Positions 22,761 through 35,339 of a stretch of 64,000 nt of DNA are shown one piece after another. The notes under the pieces were generated by a model. The model saw only the letters and a program-made list of their open reading frames with translations. It did no database searches and was not told where the DNA came from. Every line of letters begins with the position of its first letter. Within the stretch, counting starts at the first letter, position 1. Both the position numbers and the translations under genes were made by a program. This DNA is from Mikania micrantha (Eukaryota > Streptophyta > Magnoliopsida > Asterales > Asteraceae): positions 806,001 to 870,000 of the forward strand of contig CM018691.1 in assembly GCA_009363875.1 (NCBI GenBank). The letters are read 5' to 3'.

Positions 22761-24920
22761 AATGCTGGTCACGTAGTATCCTTTTATGCGTCAAAGTTTA
22801 AACATACAATGCTCAAAAATTCATTTATATTTAAAAAGAAGTTAAATGTATTCACATGGATTTTTGGTTGGCTGGGTGACAGCTTAGAACTTCTTAGTAT
22901 AAATTTTGGCAACGTTTCTGCTTAATCTATCCTTATAACTATTTGCAAAGATGATTCCTGATGCGTTTATTTTCTGTTCCTAAAATAAATCATAATTAAC
23001 ATATTATTTGTATATATATAAGGTCGGATCTTAACCCTAACCCTATATATTAATACTATACGAAACCTTGAATTTATGAATTAAACTAAAGGATTAAAAT
23101 ACATACCTATTTCTGAACGGATTTCTTAATCTACATAGCTTCGGAACGATCGTATGCTCTATTTGAATTTTAGCTCAAGAGTTTATTCGATTGATTCATC
23201 TTAAAAAAAATAATATATATATATAGATATGTGTGTGATTGAATTCAAGTTGACGCTTATCTAGTGAACACAAACACATCACACGTGCACCATAAAATTT
23301 CAAATTGCCTTCCAAAAAAAAAAAAAACATAAGCCATTGCTTATCTTTTTGTTTCTTCATACGTAAACTTATATACATTTAATTATTATTATATTATAAT
23401 AATTAATTTAGCTCAAATTTTGTTTTTCTCTTATAACTTTTAAAATATCACGTTTTATAAAATTATAAATATATATTTATGACCTGCTCGTTTTTCTCTA
23501 CGTTTTGACCTAAGTTTCGTTAAAAACGAATAAAGATCAAATATAATATATTTTCTTGTTACTCCTACTATTATTATTGTTGTAATTATTATTAGTAAAA
23601 CATCATTTTACTAATTTAACGATCCTTTAGACTTCGATTATGTCAATAATTGTTTAATCATGCCTATTCGTTTAAACGAACTTTAGAATTTCTAAACGAT
23701 CATTTCTAATATCAAATTATCGAATACTCATATTTTATAATTAAACTATAACTATTTTATTTATTAGACGATATCTTATAATTCGATTGATCGTTTCTAT
23801 TATTATATTTTTAAGTAATACTATTTTAACTATAAACGAGAGTATTTTATATATATATCTAAAAATTCTACACATTAATGTTGGGTTTCTCATGTATTTT
23901 TTTTATTATTTCAAGATTCACCAATTTGGATTTTTATCTTTAAATTTTCAAGTTTTATGAGTTTCTCTTCTTAGTGTTTCACGATCATTCGCTTGGGTTT
24001 TATATTAAAGTTTTACCATCCTCAATCATGGCTTGTAAACTCAATATTCGTTGTCTAAGGTATAGAATATTATAAGAATGTAGATTTGCCCAACTGCTTT
24101 AAAAATTTGAGTACATGTTTAGCAAGTTTTCAACCATTTGCATGTTCTATTGTGGTGATTTTTTTATATTAACATGTTTGACCATAGTTAATCAAATAGA
24201 ATTCTAATTGGTTCATTTCATATAAATGGTTTAAGTCTTCATCTTACAAGTGTATTCATGTCAAATGGGTAATAAATCTAACTAAATTTTTGCAAGAAAC
24301 ATGTCAATTTTTATTGTGATACATGTGGAGTTAGGTATGCTATGTAAATAACTTTCATTATGTCATTTTCTAGTTTAATATATATTAAGAAAATGAGAAA
24401 TGATCAAATGTATGTTGAATGTGATGAAAATCAACTATTTATTGGTTCAAAAATGAATTCAAATTAAGGCTTGGAATAATAATGAGATCATAGTGTTGGT
24501 ATTAGCTTGAAATGAAAAAAAATTAAAAGGAAAAATGAATAGACTTATGGTTGCAAAATAAAGTTATTGTTTTATGTCTTGTAAAATATTTAGAAATATG
24601 AAATTTGTGTTAGCTATTATATATGGTTAACTAATGTATGGTAAATAATTAGAAGACTTGGCACATTTCAAATGATGATGCAGAGAAAAGCTGGAGCAAA
24701 CAAAATACGTTCTACTTTTACTTTAAATTGGATACGACAAGACACAAGCGCTTGTACATAAAAAGATCTTGTCAACTTACTCAATAACATGATATTACAA
24801 GTGTTTAACAAATTAGGTTTTTGTTGAATAAAGTGGTGTTATTTAGATAAATATAGTTTAATAGAACCTAATAAACAGTTGTATTTTTACAAAATACATT
24901 GTAAAAATTATATGGTTTCA
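22761..24920. other. Intergenic AT-rich DNA
   Basis: No gene or defined repeat is recognised. There is a short TAACCCTAACCCTATAT stretch at about 23033, too short to call telomeric. Confidence 0.4.
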
Positions 24921-25190
24921 TGTTGGAAGTAATCCTAAATGGTTAGGATAATACCGAAACATGTGGCTATCCTTTGGCTTCGGTGTTATCAAGTTTATTA
25001 GTTATAATTCTATGGTTTAGTTAAACATGAGAGTTATAGATAATAATTGGTTTATGATAATTATATGTAATCAGTTATAAATACACCTACCAATGATTGT
25101 GGTGAGGGTATTGTGTTATTCAGTTTTGAGGAGTTTTTGAATAAGATTGGAGAGTATTTCATACTTGTGTTGAATTGTGTTTGAACTTGA
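24921..25190 (+). repeat. 5' LTR of the Copia element
   Basis: 270 bp beginning TGTTGGAAGT and ending GTTTGAACTTGA. The expected terminal CA is GA here, and the same in the other LTR. Confidence 0.93.
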
Positions 25191-25192
25191 AT

Positions 25193-25204
25193 TGGTATCA
25201 GAGC
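25193..25204 (+). other. Primer binding site (initiator tRNA-Met)
   Basis: TGGTATCAGAGC lies two bases after the 5' LTR. This is the standard plant Copia primer site for minus-strand synthesis. Confidence 0.9.
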
Positions 25205-25307
25205 TTCTTCAAGTTCCAATACAATACGATAGTCGTCGATAGCGTGTGCATCATCAGGAGAAGCAGGTGGTTGCAAGGAAGCTTTCGTCGTCAAGCAAAG
25301 ATCGAAG

Positions 25308-28300
25308 ATGGGGGATAATGAGAATAATCGAACCGCCAACAACAACAACAACAAGCAGAATACGATTACGCTTTCGTGTCCCATGTTATCATCGACGAAT
25401 TATACGACATGGTCTATGAGACTTCGTGCAATCTTTAACGTGCATGGGGTTTGGGACCAGGTCGATCCAGGAACTGCAGTGGATCAAAAGAAGAATGGTA
25501 TAGCAGTAGCATTGTTGTTTCAATCTCTCCCAGAAGAGCAACTGATCCAAGTTGGAAACCTAGCCACGGCTAAAGAGATGTGGGATGCTATAAAAACTCG
25601 GAATATAGGAGCTGATCGAGTTCGTGAAGCACGTCTGTAGACTTTAATGTCAGAGTTTGAGTCGTTAAAAATGAAGGACCAAAGCTCTATTGATGAGTTC
25701 GCAGGGACGATAGCAAGTATGGTTTCCAAGGCTGCTGGATTGGGATCGGTTCTTGAAGAGCAAAAGATTGTTAAGAAGTTTCTTAATGGTCTGCCAAGGA
25801 AATTTATTTTTATGGTGGCTTCAATAGAACAAACAGTTCATCTAAAAACCATAACGTTCGACGATGTGGTTGGACGCCTTAAAGCTTATGAAGAGCCAAA
25901 GACGAAGACGTTCAGGGAGAATCATCAGGAAAACTCATGCCGCACAAAACTGAGGCTCCGTTAAAGCATGACTCCGTCGAACCTTACAGAAACAAATGTC
26001 GAGGTGGCTCTAGCTACCGAGGCAAAGGTCGGGGGAGAGGTGGTGTCCGAGGAGGAAAGTCTCAGAACTACAACGAGCGAGACAAACCAAAGAAAGACAG
26101 ATCAGCGATTCAATGCTATAGGTGTGATGAGTTTGGCCATTATGCGAATATGTGTCCCGATCAAAAATTGAAGCAAGAGCATGCGAAGTTTGTTGTGAAA
26201 GATGACCAACCGGATCCAGCCCTGTTTATGCACAAGCTTGTGCATCTGAATGAAGATAACGTTACTCCAAGAAACCTTGTAGTTGAAGCATTGGATGAAG
26301 ACACATGGTACCTGGATAATGGAGCGTCGTGTCATATGACGGGTAACAAACTGTTTTTCTCGGAGTTGGATGAACAAATAAAAGGGTCCGTTAAGTTCGG
26401 TGACAACTCTCGAGTTCAGATTGAAGGGAAGGGTTCGGTGCTGCTGCGGAGTAAATCGGGAGAACACCGGGTTATGACTGATGTATAGTACCTACCAGAA
26501 CTTAGATGCAACATTCTAAGCCTCGGCCAAGCTACTGAATCAGGGTGTAAGGTGGTGATGGAGGATAATCTCTTACTCTTGTATGACAAATCCAACAGAT
26601 TAATGATGAGGGTAGAAAGAGCGAAGAATCGGCTGTATAGTATCAAACTACCAGTAGGAGAACCCGTGTGTTTGATGGCCAAGTTTGATGACCCGGCATG
26701 ATTATGGCATGCCCGGCTTGGGCATTTGAACTTTGAAACGTTAAAGCTACTGAGCAAAACGGGTTGGGAGCAAGGTATGCCAATCATAAAACAAAGTTCC
26801 ACTTTTTGTGATTCATGTTTAATTGGGAAACAGACGCGTACATCCTTCCCAATGCAGTCAAAATATAGAGCTATACGGTCCCCCTTGAGCTGGTGCATGG
26901 GGACCTTTGTGGGCCCATCTCCCCTTGCACTCTAGGTGGAAACATGTATGTCTTTCTGTTGGTAGATGATTACACCCGGTATATGTGGAGTTATATGGTG
27001 AAGACTAAAGACCAAGTTTTTGAAGTGTTCAAAACGTTTAAGGGGCTAGTTGAGACTGAAATCGGCTTAAGATTTAAATGTTCAGAACCGATAGGGGTGG
27101 TGAGTTTACATCCACGGAATTCAATGACTGGTGCAAACAAGAAGCCATCCTTAGGCATCCCACTGCTCGTTATACGCCACAACAAAACGGCGTGGTGGAA
27201 AGGAGAAACGAGACCGTGATTGGTACAGTGAGATGCATACTGAAGTGCATGAATGTTCCACAGGTGTTCTGGGGAGAAGCAGTACGACAAGGTGTGTATG
27301 TTTTAAACAGGATTCAAACAAAGCCGGTTACATCCATGACCCCGTATGAAGCACTTATGGGCCACAAGCCAAACTTAGGTCACCTGAAGGTCTTTGGCTG
27401 TGTTGGGTTCATAAAACACACAGCTGGGAATCTAAAGAAACTCGATGACAGGAGCTCTCCGATGGTATACTTCGGTTCCGAACCGGGGTCTAAAGCTTAT
27501 CGAATGTATGATCCTTTAACAAAAAGAATACATGTTAGAAGGGATGTAAGATTCGATGAGAAACGAGGATGGGAGTGGAATAAACGAGCACATGATCAAA
27601 AGGAGTTCGAAGTTGCTGGTAGTGACCCAATGAACTCACCCGTTTACAATGATGATGATGATGATAATCCTGATCAAGACCCACCAGATGACGGTGGAGA
27701 AAACCCACCACCGCATAGATCAAACACAAACGAAAATGCAGCTTTAGATGAAGACTCAGGTAATCAAAATCATGGTGAGGAGATTAACCAGAACCACCAT
27801 GCAGCACCGATAAGGAGATCGCAAAGAAGACACAGATTTCCAGATCGGTTGAATGACTCTGTTGTGGAAGATGGTATTGACAGAACCAGGAGAATTGATG
27901 CGCTACTTTTAGCTGAAGGAGAACCAGAAACTTTCCTTGAAGCAAAAGAGGATAAGAAGTGGATTATGGCAATGAAAGGGGAGCTTGAATCCATTGAGAA
28001 AAATAGGACTTGGACCCTCGTGGATCTTCCGAAGGATCACAAGCCCATTGGATTCAAATGGGTGTACAAGCTCAAGAAAGATGCTCAAGGTAACGTGATA
28101 AAATACAAAGCAAGGTTGGTCGCCAAGGGGTACGTACAGAAGCTTGGTATTGACTTTGATGAAGTGTTCGCGCCCGTAGCACGCATGGAAACCGTGAGAA
28201 TGATTCTTTCATTAGCAGCGATTGATGGTTGGCAGGTTCACCATTTAGATGTGAAATCCACATTTTTAAATGGCGAGTCAAAGGAGGAGGTTTATGTAAC

Positions 28301-29474
28301 CCAATCAGATGTTTTTGTCAAGAAGGGTCAAGAAGGAAAGGTATATCGACTTTCAAAAGCCTTGTACGGTTTGAGGCAAGCTCCGAGATCTTGGAATTTA
28401 AAGCTTGATTTCACGTTGAGAAGCTTGGGATACAAGAGGTGCCCACAGGAACATTCCGTATACATGAAAAAGACAGGTACTAATCTATTGCTCATCGGTG
28501 TGTATGTGGATAATCTAGTTGTGACGGGTTTAGAAGTGTCCCTTATAGTCGAATTCAAAAGGCAGATGATGAACCAATTCGAAATGAGCGACTTGGGGTT
28601 GCTGACTTATTATCTCGGAATCGAAGTGCTTCAAGGAAAGTCGGGGATATCAGTAAAACAGGAAAGGTATGCTAAACGTATTCTGAAGGAGTTTGGAATG
28701 GATGAATGTAATCTTTCTAGAAGTCCGATGAAACCCGATTTGAAGCTTTCAAAGGACGAAACTGGTACTCAAGTAGATGCTACGCTATACAGAAGAATTG
28801 TTGGAAGCTTGAGGTATGTGATAAACACTCGACCCGATTTGGCTTATGCGGTTGGTATAGTTAGCCGCTGCATGGAAAACCCAAAGCAATCGCACATGGA
28901 AACTGTTAAACAAATACTTAGGTATTTGAAGGGTACATAATCATATGGGAAACGGTATAAGCGTGGAGGATCAAGGAGCATAGTTGGTTACAGTGACAGC
29001 AGTCACAATGTAGATAAAGACGATGGTCGGAGTACTACGGGGCATGTTTTTTATCTTGCTGGGGCTCCAATCTAGTGGTGTTCTCAGAAACAAGAAACAG
29101 TGGCGTTATCCTCCTGCGAAGCTGAGTTTATGGCTGCCACTTCTACTACGTGTCAAGCCATTTGGTTACGAGGTCTGCTGGGAGAAATGTTGGGTATAGA
29201 ACTACAAATAGTAGAGATAAGAGTTGACAATAAGTCAGCTATGGCTCTAGCGAAGAACCCAGTGTTCCATGGCAGAAGTAAACACATCGACGCGCGATAC
29301 CATTTCATACGTGAAAGCATTGAGAAGAAACAAGTGATGATCGAGTATGTTAGTGGGAATGTTCAACGGGCTGATATTCTAACCAAACCGCTTGGAAGAA
29401 TGAAGTTTGCTGAGATGAGAGATCTTCTTGGTGTCAAGGACCAACCTAATCCAAGTTTAGGATTAGGGGGGTGA
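25308..29474 (+). pseudogene. Copia gag-pol polyprotein, disrupted
   Basis: Gag begins at the ATG at 25308 (SSTNYTTWSMRL block). A TAG at 25638 interrupts it, and a frameshift falls between ~25930 and 25964. The zinc knuckle CYRCDEFGHYANMC is at 26114-26155, and the protease motif WYLDNGASCHMTG near 26308-26346 (DNGA where DSGA is common). Stops follow at 26486 (TAG) and 26699 (TGA, just before LWHARLGH). A frameshift near 26890 leads into integrase (VDDYTRYMW, first Asp), and another near 27080-27105 leads to RTDRGGEF (second Asp) and QQNGVVERRN (Glu). The reverse transcriptase motif at 28503-28514 reads YVDN instead of YVDD. Stops at 28938 (TAA) and 29073 (TAG) break RNase H, which then continues with SSCEAEF and RVDNKSA to the end at 29474. 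No functional product is expected. Confidence 0.93.
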
Positions 29475-29475
29475 A
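29465..29475 (+). other. Polypurine tract of the Copia element
   Basis: AGGGGGGTGAA ends exactly where the 3' LTR begins, as expected for plus-strand priming. Confidence 0.85.
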
Positions 29476-29745
29476 TGTTGGAAGTAATCATAAATGGTTA
29501 GGATAATACCGAAACATGTGGCTATCCTTTGGCTTCGGTGTTATCAAGTTTGTTAGTTATAATTCTATGGTTTAGATAAACATGAGAGTTATAGATAATA
29601 ATTGGTTTATGATAATTATATATAATCAATTATAAATACACCCACCAATGATTGTGGTGAGGGTATTGTGTTATTTAGTTTTGAGGAGTTTTTGAATAAG
29701 ATTGGAGAGTATTTCATACATGTGTTGAATTGTGTTTGAACTTGA
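29476..29745 (+). repeat. 3' LTR of the Copia element
   Basis: 270 bp, the same length as the 5' LTR, with 8 substitutions (five transitions, three transversions) and no indels. TTTCA follows as the TSD. Confidence 0.93.
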
Positions 29746-29750
29746 TTTCA

Positions 29751-31140
29751 TGAGTATTCTCTTTGGCTTGGTTAATTCTATTTGGCTATAGATTTATTTT
29801 TAAGGATTTTTTTGTGATTTGGATATGTTAATTAAAAGGTAGATTAAATTCCGAAACTATTTTTGTAATTGTAAATTTATTTATTTTGGATACGACTAAA
29901 AGTAGTCCTCAAAAGTCAAATCTAGTCTTAAGCCCGATAGATTCAAATCTAGTCCAAAGCTCCCTGTCCTCGAACAGTATATGCTTCTAAACCACGTCTA
30001 AAAATTTAAGGTGGCATCCGAATCCTAAACCATTTCTAAAGTTACTCGAACCGTGTCAAAAGCAAACCACGTCTAAAGTCGAAACCATTTTTATCATCGG
30101 CAATTTTAGCCGCGGTCAAAAACCGCGGCTAAGCATTTCACTGCGTCAAAAATACTACTATGAAGCTGATTTGAAGGTAAAGTGTAAAGTTCGTAACAAG
30201 CTTAGCTTATAACTTAGGTTTCGAGTGGGGTTACATCCACACAAAGTTTATTCGAATAAGTTGACAAAAAATTTGATTCCATTCTAACCTTGATTACAAG
30301 TAATTTATTTCTTTTAGATCACTCATGTTTTAACTTATTTTTTTTAATTTTATTTAATTTCATCTCTATCAATTAATATTAAAATATAAGTTGATATATT
30401 ATTGGACTAGACTACTTGAGCCCATCGCCACATTTAGGAAGGGTTATGAAATTATCATGAGTAGGGTGGAGGCCCATGAAATTGGGGCCGAAGTGCCGAA
30501 CCCCCGAAGGCCCAAAGTCATAACTCACAAATGTTACGTAACTGATTTATATATAAATATATATCGTGATGTCTTTGTAGCAAAGAGAATATATCATTAT
30601 TCAATCTAAAAACTTAAATCTAATAAAAAAAACATATAAAATAATAAATTATTTAACCAGGATCTTGTCTAACATCGGATAATACTATTCAGAATATAGC
30701 TTGAAAAGAAAATATTTATGTCGGAGTGACATTCACTTTTATAATGGAATACACTTTAGGTTTTTACGATAGTCATTACACTATCGCAGCATGTTTTTAT
30801 TTTTTTATATCTTTTTTTTGATATTTAGGATCGTGTGGTATATTTTCTTTGATTGCATAAAGGTTAGGAATGTTATATCATGATCCTCTTTCTCTGTTTG
30901 ATGCTTTGTATTTTCTTTATTTTAGTTTATTAAGTTGCTATTATGTGTTTTTTTACATACATAATATTTTTTGTTAGTGTTTATTTATGTGTTTGTGTGT
31001 ATGTTCTATAAAAGATGGTAAATTGTATGCATTAATGCACAATTCTTTTTAATTATTATTATGATATATGTATGTGTATAAGGTACATTTTTTTTAACAT
31101 ACACTGATACACATATATAATAACAATTAAATAACTAATT
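29751..31140. other. Intergenic AT-rich DNA
   Basis: No gene is seen. A perfect inverted motif at about 30104-30132 (TTAGCCGCGG ... CCGCGGCTAA around TCAAAAA) resembles CACTA subterminal repeats, but no CACTA end is identified nearby. Confidence 0.4.
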
Positions 31141-31149
31141 TTAGAGTTT

Positions 31150-31390
31150 GGATTTTAAGGCATGTTTTTTTAGCTTTTAGGTTTTATCTTTAAGTTTAGG
31201 GTTTGTTTATATAATTTTGGTTTTATTATTAGGGTTTATTGTTTATGATTTAAGGTTTAGGTTTTAGGGAATTACAAACCGGTTCCAATGATGTAAACAT
31301 TAATTCAATCGGAATTTGTTTAATTGGGTCGGTTTTCGAGTTTTTAAAAATCATTTATATACTTCTTAGGGAAAAAAGACTGTTTAGGAG
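31150..31390 (+). repeat. Dispersed repeat T (TTTAGGG-like), partial copy
   Basis: It contains GGTTTTATCTTTAAG, TTTAGGGTTT, ATTAGGGTTTATTG and CGGTTCCAATGAT blocks, shared in the same order with 45957-46340 and 52074-52410. It is a dispersed repeat with degenerate telomere-like words, not a telomere array. Confidence 0.65.
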
Positions 31391-31686
31391 AACTTTCCCC
31401 TATATATATATTTATTTATTTAATATGAGAGAAGTAGAAAAAAATAAAAGCGAAGATGTATCCGAAAATGACTCATGTTCACATATTTAATTTAAGATAG
31501 ATGTGAAAATAAAAATTAACTAGTACTAAAGAGGAACATGTGTTTACTCAATTGCATATTTATCATTATAAAATTGTTATATATTTTTAATGCAAGAAAT
31601 TACGGTGGATGGGGCACAACGATTCCAACTCGTAACATTTTTATCGCTATCTAATCATATTGTACTACTTTGTTTTTACTCAAAAC

Positions 31687-31953
31687 CAATGTTTTCAGAA
31701 CCGGACCGAACGTCGAACCGGTCTTCTTACCGGTCAGAGGTATGACCGGTCGGATCGGATTTAAGAACCGGATGATTTTATAAACATTTTATAAAAATAT
31801 ATATATAAAAATAAAAAATCGAAAAAAACCGGTTCAACCACTGGTTTCCCGGTCCGACCACCGGTTCTACCGGCCGGTTCGCCTAAAACGGACCCAAACC
31901 CCCGAACCGGTCCGGTTCACCCACCGGTTGCCGGTTCGGCTTTCAAAACATTG
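31687..31953. mobile_element. hAT-like CCGGTT-rich MITE, uninterrupted copy
   Basis: The TIRs are CAATGTTTTCAGAACCGG and (inverted) CAATGTTTTGAAAGCCG. The TSD CTCAAAAC is perfect (31679-31686, 31954-31961). It is colinear with 13859-14405 but lacks the insert there. Confidence 0.85.
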
Positions 31954-31990
31954 CTCAAAACTACCCCAAACTAGCATCAAAACTTGTAAT

Positions 31991-32282
31991 CATGGCTTTC
32001 ATAACTGGACCGGTCAGACCGGGAGCCGGAGGGCCGGCCGGCTCATAATCAGAATGTGAACCGCCTTCAAATGAACCGGCCGGTTGAGCTGGTTCACCGG
32101 TCGACTGGTTTTTAGTTTTTTTTTTTTAACAAATTAAAATCAATATCTGAACAAACATAATCATGTTAAAAAATATAAGGTTTGGTTTTAGTGTCATCCG
32201 GTTTTTAAATCCAGTCAAACCGATCCGACCAGTAACCAGTAAAACATTAGGTTTAGCGTCTGGTCCGGTTTTGAAAACATTA
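31991..32282. mobile_element. hAT-like CCGGTT-rich MITE
   Basis: The termini are CATGGCTTTCATAAC and (inverted) TAATGTTTTCAAAACC. The TSD CTTGTAAT is perfect (31983-31990, 32283-32290). It lies only 37 bp from the previous copy and is internally diverged from it. Confidence 0.8.
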
Positions 32283-32741
32283 CTTGTAATGCAACACTCC
32301 CTTAACCTTTTCAACCCTCTACCAATCAAAATTACCTCCAACCCTTGACCTCTTCCGGTTTCTTCTCTCTAAATCACCGGTGAATTATGCCATAATCAAT
32401 ATCAGCTTGGCTTATCCAACCCGTACATTCAACTTGATAGCGTACACCATGTTTTCTTAATAAGATCAATTAACCATGTAATTAAGTGGGTTTATATGAT
32501 TAAAAATAAATAGAATTTAATTTTAGCAACTGTAGATTCTGATAGTCAAACCATTGACTTTGATCCAAGAATCAAGATCTTTATAATGCGAATTAAAGTT
32601 ACATCCCATTCTCATATATATGCCCACAAAACCCTAATTCCAAGAACCCTTTTTCTTATTTCTAGAATCTCTTTTTCTCATTCTCGATGGAACACCACAT
32701 TAGTTGTGACTGACCTCAGAGTATCTTATAGTTTTTCTAAC

Positions 32742-33000
32742 AGCCAACTAATCAATTGTCGGGTACTTCGTACGCGGCCTCAAATTATTAAAAGATACCT
32801 AAGCTGGCTACTAGTACAAACGGGCGGAACCCTAGCCCAACAACCACCAATTCCCGAGGAAAGCCCGACCCAAGCACCCGCGCAAAGTCACGACGGTGGA
32901 AGGTCGGTAAATCCGGGTGGGATCAAGAATCGAACCCAAGACCTGAGTATTATATCACTTCCCTTATACCTCTATCTTACCACTAAGACCAGACATCATT
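32742..33000 (-). mobile_element. tRNA-derived SINE
   Basis: On the minus strand there is box A-like TCTTAGTGGTAAGATAGAGG (32969-32988) and box B GGTTCGATTCTTG (32924-32936). The GC-richer body runs to about 32742. It is not the S1 family. The 143-codon open frame at 32586-33017 on the other strand is fortuitous. Confidence 0.65.
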
Positions 33001-33100
33001 GGTTATCTTCTAATTAATTTATAATATTTTTCAAGAGGGCATGAGCATTTAGGCCGGATTAAAGATGGATGAAATTAATAGAAGTTTAAAAATCATTTTT

Positions 33101-33150
33101 GCATCATCATCATCATCATCATCACCACCACCACCACCACCACCACCATT
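33101..33150. repeat. Compound (CAT)n-(CAC)n microsatellite
   Basis: About seven CAT units followed by about nine CAC/CCA units. Confidence 0.95.
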
Positions 33151-35267
33151 AAAACCTATGTATGTGTGTGTATGCATGTACAATTGGTTGGACTCCATCA
33201 CTTTACCACCTGATTAGCCACCGAAGAACATTCGAATCATTGTTTAAGTCTAATAAATGATTAAGATGAACACAATGGAAATTTTATAATAAATGGGAAG
33301 TTACTTGTGACTCAAAAGGGGAAATGGGGGACGTAATTGTGCGAGTTTGGCTCAATAAAAATTTCCAATTTTTTATTTGTAATAAATGCTTTTGATAACA
33401 TTATATTATATAAAAATAATATAGCATATTACTATGTTAGAAACTCATGTAGTATATAGTATATGTGTTGAATAAATTTAATATGTTATAAACAATATTT
33501 CTTTATAAAGATTTGTATGTTTGATAACATTAATCGTTGATAAAATAATAAATAATGAATATATAAAAATAATAAATTACAAATAATAAATTTTAAGAAT
33601 CATTAAATTATATTTAAGATATTATATAATTAAAATTTTCTTATGATTTATTAGTTTTTAATAACTTTTATAATAAGATGTATATATTTGACATTTAATT
33701 GTATAATTTAATTATTTAAAACCACTAACATTTAATATTTAATTTAATATAAAAGATAATTATTATTTAATTAACATGAGAGATATGCAAGAAAATTTTT
33801 TTTCTAATCTTTATAACGAGTTGACTGTGTCCAATCTAGCTATGCTTTTATTAGTATAAAAATTTAAATAAATTCATAATTTTTATATTAATAAATAAAA
33901 GATATTATTAGACAGCCTAACATTGTCTTTCTCTCATTTTAAATAATGGTATTAAATAATAATTTTTTAATTCTATTTCTTATTAAAATATAATATTAAA
34001 TAATAATAACATTAAAAAAGAATATATTTCATAAATTTACTGTAAATATATAATAAGAACGGGTCAATTTATGCTATGTTTTATCACTTATGGGTAAAAA
34101 AAGGTTAAAAATTAAATAAAATTAGTCTAAAATAAGAATGCATTTTAGTTGAAAATTGCCATATGTTAAAATTTCAAGTAAATAAATATAATAAAATTGA
34201 TATGCTATTATCACAACAATATAAATTTTGTCATATTTGACGTCAAGATTTCTTGTCTTCCTAATCCGATAAAAAAAAATTAAAAAGAACATGTGGCACT
34301 TCCTTGTCACTTCCTTACGAAATGTAAAAAAAAAAATTCTTTCTTTTACTAAATAATAACTCACTTTTCTAATAGATACTACGAATTTTAAATAATTTTA
34401 AATGAGTAGATTAATACTTAATAAATCTTAAGAAAATTTCAACTATATATATCTTATTTTAAAATTTAAATATTTAAGTCTCAAATTTTCATTATTTATT
34501 ATGTGTAAGTTTTTTAAATATTTAGTATATTTATTTTATCATTAGCTGATGGCATCCAATATAAAAAATTTTATATAATTTTTTGTTTACAAAATACTAT
34601 ATTTATTCAACTAACATTTGAATTTCTAATGCGTCTATCTACTGTTAATAAGGTAACCAAAATGATACTTTTTAAAAATTATTAATTTACTTTTGATGTA
34701 TCATATTTTTATCATTCAATTTAATTTGTCTCTTATATTAAATAATTATATTCACTTTTATATTATATATTTAAATTATACAACTATTTACAACTAAATT
34801 AATTACATGTATATATCAAAGTTAAAAGTTAGATTATATATTTGTGTTCATATATTTACTGATAAGATATTTTCATGATTAGTACTTTTTATTATGTTAG
34901 AATGATTTTAGTATGCACTTTTTTAACTAGGATCTCTGTCTTGCACAATGGATGGACAATTTGAAGTGATCAAGCACATAAATAGAAGAGAGATGTATGA
35001 ACATACAAAATCTATCAAGAAAAAGTAACAGTGTAATAAAAATGAACATCAGAAAACATCAAATTATAATAAAATTTTTTTTTGTCATATTTACCTGATT
35101 TAAGTTTAACTTTAATAAAAATGCAAACGTCCAAAGGTTTAAATAGAACCTAGATAGAAAGCAACTTTACTTTCTTAAATATTTTTAACCTAATAAAACA
35201 TTTAATTTAATAGACGATAAAGATTCCATGACACAAAAGTTAATTTCACTTTTGAAAGTTAATACTG

Positions 35268-35269
<2 letters not shown>
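33151..35269. other. Very AT-rich intergenic DNA
   Basis: Over 2 kb of extremely AT-rich sequence without a gene or recognisable element. Confidence 0.5.

Positions 35270-35339
<70 letters not shown>

Larger units (their letters stand above)
24921..29745 (+). mobile_element. Ty1/Copia LTR retrotransposon, complete structure, coding region disrupted
   Basis: The element is 4,825 bp, with two 270-bp LTRs (24921-25190, 29476-29745) and a perfect TSD, TTTCA (24916-24920 and 29746-29750). The primer binding site TGGTATCAGAGC (25193-25204) matches the 3' end of initiator tRNA-Met, two bases after the LTR. A purine tract AGGGGGGTGAA (29465-29475) abuts the 3' LTR. Domain order gag-protease-integrase-RT-RNase H defines Copia. 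The short LTRs and compact size suggest an Ale/Retrofit-like lineage (inference). The LTRs differ at 8 of 270 sites. The reading frame is broken by at least five stops and three frameshifts, so it is not autonomous. Confidence 0.95.

Noticed and set aside
23030..23050. Telomere motif TAACCCTAACCC
   Set aside because: Only two units; such short matches are expected by chance.
32586..33017. 143-codon open frame
   Set aside because: Its second half is a SINE read on the opposite strand.
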